DNA of 64,000 bases from Hypomesus transpacificus. Its lineage: Eukaryota; Chordata; Actinopteri; Osmeriformes; Osmeridae. Position 1 is the stretch's first letter. Each line of letters opens with the position of its first letter. The stretch is from the NCBI RefSeq assembly GCF_021917145.1, contig NC_061067.1:928449-992448 (forward strand), written 5' to 3'. The position numbers were made by a program, and so were the translations under genes. The notes beneath the pieces were generated by a model that was given only the letters and a program-made list of their open reading frames with translations, made no database searches and was not told the DNA's origin. Shown in pieces: positions 10,863 through 36,245 of this stretch.

Positions 10863-12414
10863 CGGTGACTTTTCCACACGTCACTGATGTGGAAGTTACT
10901 AGAACACCACCTCTACCCTGTCTGATATATTGCATAATAATTTATATAGATTAGGCTATATGCAAATACGTGACCTCCTGACAACGTCGAGAAACAGAAA
11001 ACCAGTAGATACAAAATTTGACATAGGCCTACATCTATGAGCGCAGCGTTGTTTTTGGAGACGAATAGATCACCATTTGGGTGAAGTAAGAGGATTGTCA
11101 CGCTTATAACAGCCGGATGAACACATTTGAAGGTACAATGACAAGCCTGTGTCAGGAAAGTTTCTTTATTCATAACATTTACATACATTACATATTCGTA
11201 GGCCAAATGGAAGCAACAGTAAAAACCCAATTGATAGTGAAAACTCATTGTCCAACGACACCCACAGAAACAACTGATGTACAGAACAACAGACACCGTA
11301 CAATAGACACTGAACAACCATGTTCTTAAATCAACATTGACAGCACCAAAAAGGCACCTGTGTAGAGGCAGAATTTACGAAACATATTCTCAATCGAACC
11401 GTGTTAAATATAAAAGTGTGTTCCAGTAGAAGTAGGTGATTCCCTGAAGGTACCGTCTCTTTTTTGTTGTTTTTCAGAGATCAAAAGAATTAACTTCGAA
11501 GATGAACCGTGGCTTGCCATGACACTTATGTGTCGTGTTACTCTCTTTTGGATTGCATTATAACGTACAACTCGGTCACTGATCTAAAATCTTCAAATAA
11601 AAAAGGTATCCTAAGTGCAACTTATTAAAATATTACTATCTCAACCTGGCTGAAAGGCTCCTGAGAAAGGTTTTTTTAAATATTCAAATGGTCTAATGTT
11701 TATCACAAACCAGCTGTAAAACCACAAACCAGATACAATTTAAATAAGTCTGTAGAAGGAAAAATGTAATAAAAATACACTTATATTTTCTAAAAAAGTA
11801 GAAGAAACCCGCACTCAGTTACCAATATGAAATAGAAATTCGTTCTGACAAGAAGCAAGCAAATTGTGCAAAATGTGAAATTAAAAAATTATAAATTAAA
11901 TACTAATTTTTCTATAAGTTTGTACACATTTTACAGGTCCTAACCTTAGCTCTCGAGTAAAATGTTTTAACTGCCATTTGCACGCCCACTAGTTGAGAGG
12001 CCTATAGCAGATTACCATCCCAGACAGCATAGGAGAATCCAGTATCCACATACAAGAAAGGGAAAAACATAACTGTGAACATAATAACTTATCTGAACCG
12101 ACCTGACAAAATAATTCTCCACCTATCATTCATCCATGTTGGAAATGGTTCTGGAACCTTTCACCTTATATGACAACAATGCCAGCAGCATTTAAAAACA
12201 TCCACAAAAACACCTGGTACCAAAGGATCAAAGGCCCTGGGATTTGTTGGCCTTAGTGACAGGATGTTGGCCTTAGTGACAGGATGTTGTCGCTTTGATG
12301 CTGAAGACAAGGCTACGACAACTTCCCAGGAGTCTGTGCCTAGCGTCTTGTAGCCCCCCGGAGGCACACCTCAGAGTCAAAAATGGCGTCCTGTGACCAC
12401 AAGGTGCGCTGGCG
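10863..12414 (-). other. gramd1c: Intergenic spacer and gramd1c 3' UTR
   Basis: The AT-rich stretch from 12414 down to about 11145 most likely is the 3' UTR of gramd1c. A minus-strand poly(A) signal (TTTATT on the plus strand) lies at 11165-11170. The rest, to about 10860, separates it from the zdhhc23 promoter. I see no other gene. Confidence 0.5.
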
Positions 12415-20899
<8,485 letters not shown>

Positions 20900-22049
20900 T
20901 TCTGTGGGCTGTATTCTACTGCTGGAAGGATACCTATAGATGACAGATGATAAATTACAGTTATATTCATGTAAGGATGCTGTTTTTTGGCCACCCCAAA
21001 CATGTGATCTGGTTTGCTAAGGGGCACATACAGACCTAAGGTATACTACGACAGGGTAACAGGTCAGAATGGCAAACTGCACCGCGTTAGGTACAAACGG
21101 GTTTATCCTGCCCTGCTACCCAGGAGAAACTGTAGCCAAGGCAACTCCCATCGAGTATCATATACAAGACAATTCACTGAATCTGAATGTGAAGTGACTT
21201 GTTGTTAAAGCATGAAGACGTTGTAAATATTATGGGCTTAGCCCAGCTTAGTACCTAGTCAAGTTTTTTATCTGAGCAGAGATCGACTTCCACAGGTATC
21301 GAAATATTTTGGCATTAATTTGAGCGCAAATTCGTTTTGGAGCTTTATATGTAATATAAACGTTACGTTAGACTCAAGGTTCTATTTTCTGAAAATGACA
21401 AGACACATTTTTACCTAAAAGATTCGGGGCTTTAGCCCCAGAAGCCCGCATGTTTGGGCCACTGACTTTGCATGCAACTCAGCTCAAATAACTAATGCAT
21501 TCACTCATTCAGTGAATGCATTCACTTAATTCTATGTCCAGAGTGCAATATGCACGTGAGACGGGAAAACATTTGACCAGTGGATGTTGAATCTACTACT
21601 ACACGATAAAGTGACCAAACAAAATCTGTTTTAATTTACTAGTTGATGCTTTAACGTAGACTTGACGTGTCAAACTATTATAAACAACATCTTAGCCTAT
21701 TCTAATGGTTATAATCGGTATAGCCACTGCTGCATAAAGATGATCGGTTCGTTGCGCAAATAGCTGGCAAAGGTCACGGAGGGCAACCCTGTGGCTAAAA
21801 TGCCACCTCGACAACTGGTTCCGAGTAATAAGGTTTCACATCATGTTCATTGGTATAAATGTGCTATGAAAACATACCTTTTGTTTCACCCAGGTGAAGA
21901 CCAGACCTGAGATGGCTATCTTCTGCAAATTTTAAGTGAGTCTTGGATGACACATTTCTTAAATCTTGCGCTCGATTCAGATCCCGTTTCTTCGATGACT
22001 TGCGTCACATAAAGTGTGGTCTCATTAGTGGAACTAGCTTTCCGTTCAC
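20900..22049 (-). other. Putative gramd1c 5' region
   Basis: Sequence upstream of the proposed gramd1c ATG. It is AT-rich, and I see no confident exon, CpG-rich island or repeat in it. Confidence 0.4.
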
Positions 22050-22489
22050 CTGGTAACAAGCGTCACATGGGGAACCAGTTTGTTAATATGGGAGCTGCAT
22101 ACCTTTAAAGCTGTTGTCATCGGGGCTGTGCTCACCCTATTAGCATTTGCATACTTAAACTGATAGCAGACTAGCGAGTCTAAAAATACACCCTCTCGAT
22201 CGATACGTGATACCTTTGAGTTGTCATCCAGATGAACATCAATCTTTACAGTATATTCATTAATGAGTCGGCAATCAACCAAAAATGACAACGTAGAGGA
22301 ATTACAAGTTAAAATTGTAGATTGAATACGATTATCTCCGTCATTGAGGCCGTGTAAGCACTCTTTGAGTAGAGGAAGGCTTGGCATTGAGGCCTGAGAT
22401 TCCACAGATGTATGTGTGACAGGAAGTAAGACCAGTTCATCCAGCACCACAAGAAGAACCATCTTTAACCCCATCTCCATGTCTTTCAT
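22046..22489 (-). CDS. Hypothetical secreted-type ORF, 147 aa, possibly a first exon
   Basis: I do not recognise this open frame. It starts MKDMEMGLKMVLLVVLDELV, which resembles a signal peptide. A polar region follows with five cysteines after the leader and little low complexity, unlike most chance frames in this window. Its stop overlaps an AG|GTGAAC donor at 22048-22049, so it may be a first exon ending in phase 2. It begins just beyond the proposed atp6v1a poly(A) signal (TTTATT at 22530-22535) and lies upstream of gramd1c on the same strand. It could be a fast-evolving secreted protein, a remnant or chance. Confidence 0.25.
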   Translation of the reverse strand: MKDMEMGLKMVLLVVLDELVLLPVTHTSVESQASMPSLPLLKECLHGLNDGDNRIQSTILTCNSSTLSFLVDCRLINEYTVKIDVHLDDNSKVSRIDREGVFLDSLVCYQFKYANANRVSTAPMTTALKVCSSHINKLVPHVTLVTR

Positions 22490-22499
22490 GTGTGTTAGG

Positions 22500-22954
22500 A
22501 TGACAAGCAGGGAGGTTTTTTTTCAACATTTTATTCTTTGAGACTCAAAACACTATCACATGAGCAGTGAGCAATCAGGGGAAAAACCCAACCCTTACAC
22601 GCACAGCAAGAACACTGACAGCACAGGCTAGAACATAATCATAAGAAAACACACAACGAAAAAGGCGCTTGTGTCAAACGCTTGCAATAAATATAGTCAC
22701 TCTTTTTTTTTTTTTATCATCATCAAGTTTCTTCAACAATCTTCTGTACAGAGGGAAGATTAACGATAATTACATCAACTGAAGTATTCCGATACACAGC
22801 TAGGGTCAGAGATGAGGTGGTGACCAGGATGGGGGCAGTGGAGGGGTCGATGACATCTCTCACACCAAGTTCTACCTACTAGGGTGAGTATGTCCAAGTA
22901 CTGGAAGTAACATAAAACATGAACACAGAACATCCCTTTATCCATCCATCCCTC

Positions 22955-22988
<34 letters not shown>

Positions 22989-23113
22989 AACATTCAGCAG
23001 TGGAATGTGAGGTTGCGGTGAGGGAGAGATTACAGAGAGAAAGAGATGGGTGACATTGACATGCACTGCCCCCAGGGGTCAAGGGTCAAAGGTAAACGTT
23101 GAGGGTTGAATGC
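22500..23113 (-). other. atp6v1a: atp6v1a 3' UTR
   Basis: The region between the stop codon at 23114-23116 and the minus-strand AATAAA (plus-strand TTTATT, 22530-22535). A (CA)n run occurs at 22956-22983. Confidence 0.65.
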
Positions 23114-27989
<4,876 letters not shown>

Positions 27990-28079
27990 CCTAACAGACT
28001 ACAACTGACTGAGAAGAGAATGCACAAATCAGCCTCTGAAAACGTTTTATTGGAGATACTCCAGATACAACCATTGAGT

Positions 28080-28330
28080 TTGGCACCCCATCTACACACC
28101 GATTGATTAATGTTTTCATGGCTCACTTCATATGGAACATCCCAGGGAAAGTATTGACCTACACTGACGATGGCTTAGGCCGAAACGCGTCTGTCAACCT
28201 AATAAACTGGTCAAAGAAGCTACGAGCAAGCTTGAGAGTGCGTTTTTTTCTACTTTAAGTTACTTGTCTTTTTTCACTCACACCCGAAATCACCTTTTAT
28301 TTATTTTGGAAGCAGAGCGCGCCTATCCTT
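28080..28330 (+). mobile_element. Probable Penelope-like element remnant with hammerhead-like motif
   Basis: Positions 28164-28191 show CTGACGA, a short GGC/GCC hairpin and GAAACGCGTC. This order resembles hammerhead ribozyme cores reported in Penelope-like retroelements. An aataaa-like stretch and a tttttt-containing tail follow. I see no reverse transcriptase frame, so it would be a short non-coding remnant. Confidence 0.45.
28164..28191 (+). ncRNA. Candidate hammerhead ribozyme core
   Basis: CUGANGA core at 28164-28170 and GAAA at 28182-28185. Stem III ACG/CGU is at 28185-28190 and the expected cleavage site follows C28191. Stem I can form from ACA (28161-28163) with TGT (28192-28194), and from TTG (28154-28156) with CAA (28195-28197). 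One extra U (28171) before stem II departs from the canonical core. Confidence 0.35.
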
Positions 28331-28889
28331 AGTAATAAAGTATTGACCTCGTCATTACCTGGTCAATGAACTTGCCCTTACACAATCCCACACATCCATC
28401 CACACACCAATTACTTGATCTTGCAACCTTTCATTTCTCCCAAACTTACACACTCTACCAAGACTAAATTGCATCAGTATTTACAAAGAGATGATGTAGG
28501 CTTGACATCCATCTGTCTCTAAATCATGTTGTTACTATGGTAATGTCACCTTCTCTCTACTCTCTGTAGACTAGTAACTATGGCAATATCCTCCCCATGA
28601 AACTACAGCCCAACATGACAACTCACAGTCGGTATCCAACTGCATAAACCAGAGCACACACACGTCCCTCCATCTCTCTATTCACCTCACCCTCTCCCCT
28701 CTCTTTTGTATCCCTTCTCTACCTCCACTCACTAACTCTACCGCCCCTCCCCCTTTGTTATCCTTCACACTGGTGAACCGCAGGGTACGATGCAGCCGTA
28801 TGCTAACATTAGTGAGGGGATCCCCGGCAAGCGTCCCTGCTGTGCTTATCCTCCATCACACACCAGCCGGACTCACATGCACCTCCCTC

Positions 28890-29160
28890 TCATTCTCTAT
28901 CTCTCTCTCCCTCTCTCTCGCTCTCTCTCTCTCCCTCTCTATCTCTCTCTCGCTCTCTCTCTCGCTCTCTCTCTCGCTCTCTCTCTAGCTCTCTCTATCT
29001 CTCTCTCCCTCTCTCTCTCGCTCTCTCTCTCGCTCTCTCTATCTCTCTCTCGCTCTCTCTCTCGCTCTCTCTCTCGCTCTCTCTCTAGCTCTCTCTCTCT
29101 CTGCCTCTCTCTCTCTCGCTCTCTCTCTAGCTCTCTCTCTCTCTGCCTCGCTCTCTCTCA
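28890..29160 (+). repeat. (CT)n microsatellite
   Basis: Ctctctcgctctctctctag-type pyrimidine repeat. Long frames reading Ser-Leu repeats across it are spurious. Confidence 0.95.
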
Positions 29161-31210
29161 TTGTCTTTCTCCCTCACATCCAATGATGACTAGGCCAAAC
29201 CCCACCCCCGGACTAAAAAAGACAACTGCGCACACGCAGCCGACAGTCGTGACGCGTCTGAGGCAGCAGCATCAGACTGCAGAGACTCTGCAGACGCTGA
29301 AGACCAGCTACAGCATCGGGGTGATCCCCTCAGGGTGATCCCCTGTTCTGCTCCAGGCTGGCGTGTAACGGCCCTCGTCGATGAGTCTCTCTCACGTATT
29401 TGAAGGTTGACGTATTTAGACAACCTTCAAATTATGTATATACAAACAGAGCTGATACACAAAACCCCACACGTGTAGCTATTCTACTGTTTACTCTTTT
29501 TGTTCTTTCTGGTGATCGAAGGCTTTTCTCTTTGTGATAAACTGGCCAAACGATGATGAAATCCCAGACACCTGCCTCAGATCTTCAGGGACCCAGAACA
29601 AGTGTTTACAGCAGGACATTTGACAAATAAAACCATGCAATATCTCTTTATTGTTTATTCTATTATCTATAATCATATGTTTCTTGAGTAGCCCCATATC
29701 CACTTGTATATTTGGCACCGTATGCTTTGTTGCTGTATGTGTCATGTCAAGAGTTGTCTAAGCCTTTACCATTACAACAGGACACACACAAATACCATTC
29801 TGGGGTCAGGATGAATATAACCTAACTGTTATCTGGGTCTACCCATTATTTTATTCCTAGTTCTAATTCTAACTAAAAAACTAATAACGCTTCAATGGAT
29901 TATGAATTGGGCATAGCCAAAGAATGAATGTGGGAATAGTTCAGCCAACTCAAGGCAGCCCATCACATGATCCAGGCACATGACGGGCTGGGCTATATGG
30001 AGTTGATTTAAGGAAGTGGAAAATATGGTGTGTGGTAAGATTAGGAAGTCACACAGTCACAGACTTATGAGTAGCCTATTAGTTAATAACCATCTGTGAG
30101 ATTGCAGCCAAGGCTAAATGTATATATGAATAAAAGAAAAAAAAGTAGCATAATATACTCTGTGTAGCCAGTATAGTAGTATTTACTGTTAAGTGAAACT
30201 AGTAAATCGACGGTCTCGTTTGTCTTCTATGCCAATTAACCTGCAGCCATAGATAAAGATTATGCATAGTCCAAATGGTTGTCCCTATCAGTTCCCTTTA
30301 ACATTAGACATCTGTGAAGGGAAAACCTCGAGACTGTTCAGCACTTCCATAAGAATCCTCGAGGCCACGGATCCTGCCCCCTGAAATGTTTCGTGGAGGT
30401 CATAACGAGTCAGGTTCACGTTCTTCTACACATAGGTGTTACATTGTTTGGCTAATGAATATTACCTCTAACCCCATCACGGTTCTAAAAGAAAACTACT
30501 CACGTATTTGTGCCTACGTGGGCTAATGACCAAGGCACCTTGATACTGATATCGATTAAATAAAAACAGCATTTTATCTTCAAGCTTAGGCCACAGTGAT
30601 CACATGATCGTCAGCTTCAGAGCGTGAATACTCACGCGCCACATAGAGGATAGCTAGCTAGCTAAATACATTCGCTTGCATGTTTCAAAGCCTAAATCGT
30701 TTTAAAGAACACACAATATAACATGTATACTGGAAATTATAAGCCCGTCAAAGACCTGCACACGCAAAACCTTTTCTACAAATGTACATTTTGATAACAG
30801 CGATCAACACAGCTCGGTGCAGACGATCTCAAAATGGAACAACATTTCATCCAAATTAGCGCAGTATAGTTCACGTTATACATTTCCATACTTGACAAAA
30901 CACCACCTAGGGATTACACAAAGAACTGTAATACATTTTCATTATATAGCCAACTATAGTGATACGCAGGTTTAATCTTGACAGCTTGCGCAAACTGAGG
31001 TCATCTATCAGAATTGCAGGCAGTGCCATTTTGATGCATATTGATACAGTAAAAACGTATACCTATATACAAAACATTACATTGAATGAATTAAAAAGAA
31101 AAAAACAGACTACCTTATCGAAGCGAAAAGGTAGATCCAGTATCGCGGTCCTCTGCCTAGAAGAAATGAGAGGCGATGCGAAAGCAAAGATCAGCTGACT
31201 TCATTCAGTC

Positions 31211-31893
31211 GTAGTTTTTACAGACCGAGCTTTCACAAATGCAACTGCGTCCATTTTGGCTCAGGCTTGGGGCAAAGATGTGCATTGAGAAGTTTAACTG
31301 TTACAGAATATTCGACTTTAGTGTCATTATTTAATAGAATTACATGATACTGGTTTGTGAACAAATTATATTGTAGCTTTGATATGAAACTCAATAGCGA
31401 GTAAATCTGACAAGTTTTAGACTTGGTCATGCAGCGTCTGTTTTTGCCTTTGGAAAAGTTGAACATAATTTTACTGCAACATCTTGCCCGGACTCTTGAG
31501 CCAAAATGGCAGCTCACTAAAGCTCGAATGTAGTCAAATGACAATGTCTATATCGACATTACAGAGAATTACACACATATATGTGTGTGAAAGAAAAAAA
31601 CATGGAAACGAAATACATTATTCATTCATTTATAAGTCATAAACTGGTAAAATATATGTCTGGATTTAAAATATCCTGTTGTGCGGTATTGCGCAAGTGC
31701 GCATGCGGGGTCAGAGTTGACACCACGGCGGTGGAAGGAGTGTGGTGGCTAAACTAAGCTAGCAGCGTAGCTACATGTGGAGGGTAGAACGGGAGGCAAC
31801 CCCGACCCAAACTCTGTCAAAATTTCAACACCCAAACCTATAACTACTCAGAACTTTAATCACATCGAAACTAAGGAATAAAAGCAGTTTACA
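31211..31893. promoter_or_regulatory. Divergent promoter region of atp6v1a (-) and naa50 (+)
   Basis: The proposed first exon of atp6v1a ends near 31210 and naa50 starts at or before about 31740. A sequence matching the NRF1 palindrome (tgcgcatgcg) lies at 31698-31707 within a GC-richer stretch. Paired NRF1-type sites are common in divergent housekeeping promoters. No TATA box is evident. Confidence 0.55.
31231..31530. repeat. Imperfect inverted repeat in atp6v1a/naa50 intergenic region
   Basis: The left arm, around 31229-31285, has gagcttt, ccattttggctca and a ggcaa-gatgt-gca series. The reverse complement is at about 31475-31530, including tgagccaaaatgg at 31497-31509. The arms are about 55 bp and separated by about 190 bp, suggesting a small MITE-like element or a potential cruciform. 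Confidence 0.6.
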
Positions 31894-34793
31894 ATGAAAG
31901 GGTGAGTAAAGCCAATTGGAGTCATGTCTGAGTAGTAAGCACAAGTAAAGTTTTTCTTGTCTCTTTTTTCAACAGGACAGCCAGGGGGGCTGGTGAAGGT
32001 GGTTGCAATGCTTGCTAACATGCTAGCTAGCTAACTAAGCCATTTGCGCGGTTACGAAAACCAATCACACAACGACAGTATTAATACTCTCAGACCAGTC
32101 AGCCCTTTTCGAATAATCAGCTAATAGATAGGTGGATCGTGTTCCAAACTACCTTTGCTAGATAGTTTGCTTGTAGTTACGCTTTAGCAAGCTTATGTTA
32201 GCCAATGATGTGAGCTTAGCTATCAATCATGTAGCTGGTTTATTAGCAGCTAACTTTATGATTGGTTGTACTGCATGCGAGTGCCGGTCTCAGAAATGGG
32301 CATCGCCGACTCATGGTTAGCTACTGTAGCTGCCAACGTTAGCTAGCTTTTATGTCCATTGTCAGTATTGCTGCATTTTTTTGTTTGTCAGGTAGCTAGC
32401 TAATTGTCATATCCAGTGGAAGAGGCCGACACTAAGCTAACAAGTTAGCTTACGATACAAGCACTCATTTAAATGGTTTATAAGTTAACGTTAGCAATAA
32501 GCTACCTAGTATCCTTTTGGCTGTACGTTACTAATAGGCTTGCGAGTGTCCTCATAGTCAAGTTTATCTGCTGATAGACACGTCGTAGCTGACTAGCCAC
32601 AGCAGCTGTCAGATCACTAGTTAGCAACCCTATCTACAGAACAAATCACTCTGCCAGATTCAGAATGCAGATGTCTGAGAGATTTAAGTCCAATGTTTTC
32701 AGCCAGTTCTGAGCTGTCACACTACTCCGATCTCTGGCAGAACTACCCGGCCGATACACGTGATCCGCAGCTGTTGTTGCGAAGTAGAAGTTGAGCATGT
32801 GGAGTCACTATAAATACCTCGTGTGGTCCTTCGCAACCTCTGAGGACAAGTGGAGGCAAAAGCCATCCTCCGCGTCAACAACGTCACACTGTCCCTTAGA
32901 CATCGTGATAATATCTGAACACAACATAAACAAGCAATACTCTTGGTGTGTGTCTGCTTGTTCAACAGAACCGGAATCTTTCCCTTTATCATCTGAAGTG
33001 TTTAAGTGGCACACTTCTAGTAGTCTGGCATTGTGGTGCTTGTTTCTGTCCTCAGTTTGCAGTTGCAGGGAGGGAACCAGGGCTACAGCTGTCAGTTCAT
33101 TTGGGCTGGCTGAGACTTTCAAATATGTCCAGATGGCACACAGACAGTTGGAGAACTGACAGACTAGTCTGTTACCCAGGGGAACCATGCCATAAAGGCC
33201 TGACTCAAGTCCTCAGATTAACAGACAAACCAATATAAAAAATAACAGATTGTTAATCAGATCATACCTTTTTTATCATCTGTAGAATTGAGGTTGCTTA
33301 TTGTATGTTACAGATGCCTTTTGTTTATTAGCTGAGTCTTTGGTTTGTGTCAGGTTAAACTGCGCATGTTTGTGACACAGTTGGCATCCCTGTAGTCTTT
33401 CCGGCTGTTTGACCGTTTTGCTCTTGTTCCAGTAGCCGGATCGAGCTGGGGGACGTTACACCTCACAACATTAAGCAGCTGAAACGCCTCAACCAGGTCA
33501 TCTTTCCTGTAAGCTACAACGACAAGTTCTACAAAGACGTGCTGGAAGTAGGAGAGCTAGCCAAGCTAGGTAAGATGTTTCACTCATCTAGCCTGCATCT
33601 GACGTAAAGCGTTATTAATAAACATTTGACGTCCAACCATGTATTCAAGTGTGTACACATCAAGTCATATACCCTGCTAAAGTCTTACCCCTCTGGTCTT
33701 GTCACGGTTTCATACTGACCTGAAAATATCTGTACTCTTCTTACAACAACAAAAAAAGAACAATAATGTTGTGTTTTGCACTGTTGCTTTACCAAAGCAT
33801 CTGTCATGCCTGTGTGTTAGCTGACAATGTCCTAACATCTTTCCTGCTGTTTACTTAAAAAAAGCTCAGTGGTCTACCCATTGTATTACCCACCACGTGC
33901 GCCCCATTTAATAGTGTATCTGTCACTAACTAAAGTTTGTATTGGGGAGTCAGATGGCTGAGCGGTGAGGGAGTCGGTCTAGTAATCCGAAGGTTGCCGG
34001 ATCGATTCCCCGCCGTGCCAAATGACGCTGTGTCCTTGGGCAAGGCACTTCACCCTACTTGCCTCGGGGGAATGTCCCTGTACTTACTGTAAGTCGCTCT
34101 GGATAAGAGCGTCTGCTAAATGACTAAATGTAAATGTAATGTATTTCTCTGTCACGCAGCATACTTCAATGACATTGCAGTGGGAGCAGTGTGCTGCAGA
34201 GTGGACCACTCTCAGAACCAGAAGAGACTGTACATCATGACACTTGGCTGCCTAGCACCTTACCGCAGGCTAGGCATAGGTATAACTTTAAATGCTCGCT
34301 AGTGCTTTGAATTATTGCTATAGACTGTAGGCGAATGGGGCTTCAAACTCATTGAACTAGACTCAAAATAAAATCCTTTCCTGTCATGGTTTTGCTTAGG
34401 AACAAAGATGCTGAACCATGTGCTGAACATCTGTGAGAAGGATGGCACGTTTGACAACATTTATCTGTAAGTTTGTATCCCTGCTTAAGCACTGAGGAGT
34501 TTTCCTCTGAAAGTATATTAATTGACAAAAATGTTACATGGAGATAGATCCACCAATCCCGTCAGGGTTTTCAAGCAATTATTATCTCACGTTTTTTCTT
34601 CTTCTCTGTCAACAGTCACGTGCAGATCAGCAATGAGTCAGCCATCGATTTCTATCAGAAATTTGGCTTTGAGATCATTGAAACGAAAAAGAACTACTAC
34701 AAGAGGATAGAGCCAGCAGACGCCCATGTCCTGCAGAAGAGCCTGCGTAGCCCTTGTGCGCCCCCTGGGGGAGAGCTGCAGAAGGCAGAGTAG
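31894..34793 (+). CDS. naa50: N-alpha-acetyltransferase 50 (NatE catalytic subunit)
   Basis: Five coding exons: 31894-31901 (only ATGAAAGG), 33433-33569, 34160-34279, 34400-34466 and 34616-34793 (TAG). They sum to 510 nt, so 169 aa, the same as human NAA50. The single GNAT domain shows FPVSYNDKFY and YFNDIAVGAVCCRVDH. The acetyl-CoA-binding RRLGIGT loop spans residues about 84-90, and NESAIDFYQKFGFEIIE follows. The enzyme acetylates N-terminal methionines, usually bound to NAA15/NAA10 at the ribosome, and supports sister-chromatid cohesion. Only the last 14 or so residues, reading SPCAPPGGELQKAE, differ clearly from mammals. A SINE sits just upstream of exon 3. AATAAA at 36221-36226 is the likely poly(A) signal, giving a 1.4-kb 3' UTR. 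Confidence 0.97.
31902..33432 (+). other. naa50 intron 1
   Basis: A 1.5-kb intron between the 8-nt coding portion of exon 1 and exon 2, with many gctagct motifs. No further exon recognised; the open frames at 32717-33238 on both strands show no family features. Confidence 0.6.
33945..34138 (+). mobile_element. tRNA-headed SINE, copy 5 (naa50 intron)
   Basis: A complete copy: head gggagtcagatggctgagcg, B-box ggatcgattcc, the shared body, and tail ctaaatgactaaatgtaaatg. It is sense to naa50, with the tail ending about 20 bases before the acceptor of exon 34160-34279. Confidence 0.92.
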
Positions 34794-36245
34794 GGGCACA
34801 GCCGCCGGAAAGAGCAACGGTTGGGCCCAATCTCCTCCAAAAACGGAACTGTGACAGATGCCCCAGGGGTCGGCACATTCACAACTTTTCTTCAAAAGAC
34901 TTTAAAAAGAAAAACAAATTTAAATGACAAAAAAAAAACACAAAAAAACATGACCACGTTTATTTAGCGAAAACATTTCCCCATAATTTTGCATCGTCTT
35001 CTATTTCCCGTGTCTTTATTTAGAGATTTGAAAATGACACAATGTTCAGAATTCAGAGGTGTTCCTGTAGAAGAAGCTGCAGACGGGGTGGTGGGGTGGG
35101 GGGGGAGGGGTCTGGTTTTTTCAAATCATACTGTTTGAGTGTTTTGAGTTGTCTTAAAGCGGTTGTAAAGGTGAGAGAGATATCTTCTATGTTTGGACAA
35201 AAAGCTCTTTTGGAATGAATCTGGAACAAAGTCTTGGCTGTTAAGAGTCCCAAGCTGCCAACCTTGGAATGATGCTTCGAGTTCTCATAGTGACATGCGG
35301 AACACTCAACTTCATTCCCTCCTCACCTGTGCGCAGGGACTTACAGAACGAATTCTACTGGTGGATGAGACTTTTGGTTCTGCTTCAGGCGTTGGCAATA
35401 TGCTAAGTGTGATGCAATGCCCCCCTTCCCCCTCATGATGTCATATTCTGATGCCAGTCTAGAGGGGGGAGAGGAGAACGGTGCCTTCAGCTCAGTGGGC
35501 ATGGGAAACGTTGGAACGGTTTCAAGGTGAGCAGAAATTTGGGGAGTGGTTTCTGAACGGTTTTGTTTCTGAACCCATTAATTTAATGCCCCTATAGTTT
35601 CTTTTTGTTTAGTTTATTTTATATGAAGATGCTGAATGGCTCGAGGCTTCTTCTGGGTTTGTTACAGGTCCTACAATTCAGACCATGGTAATTTCCAGGT
35701 GGGCTGACGCGAAAGAAATCACATGTAGGGGACTGGCTTAGCTGTAACGACTGTTGACATAATACTTTTTTAATAAGTGCCAGTAGGATTGTAAAGTAAC
35801 AGCTGCCTTTGCATGTCTCTGTTTCTCTCATTGGCTTACTGTGTAAAAGGGATAGAGACACTTCTGCTCTATTTGTGCATGAGTGTACTTGGGTGTCTGT
35901 TTGGATGTGTCTGTTTACGTTGCAACTTAAGCGGTCATTCAGAATTCTCATCCAGACCAGTCTGATCCGTACACTGCTAATGTCTCTCATTACCATGTGA
36001 AGATGTCAATAGTTAGAAGGTGGTAGTGTTCATTGTTAGAAGCTGAGTCGGGTCTTCAAACAGAACATGACACCCAGGGGAAGCCTTGATCCACTGCATG
36101 CCAGGAGAGGGCCCTCAACGTTATAGAATAAAAGCATGTGTCCCCCCCCCCCCCCCCCCCCTTTCTTTTGAAGAATTTTATCTTTTCTGAAGCTCTATAT
36201 TGTAAGACTTTTTAACCTCTAATAAAATAATTACTATTTGCAGTC
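34794..36245 (+). other. naa50: naa50 3' UTR
   Basis: AT-rich 3' UTR with an A run near 34929, a C run at 36144-36162 and AATAAA at 36221. No additional gene seen. Confidence 0.65.

Larger units (their letters stand above)
28010..31113 (-). other. atp6v1a first intron
   Basis: It contains a probable Penelope-like remnant (about 28080-28330) and a CT-rich microsatellite (28890-29160). The rest is AT-rich with no recognisable exon. The intron is defined by the acceptor at 28009-28010 and the proposed donor at 31112-31113. Confidence 0.5.
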
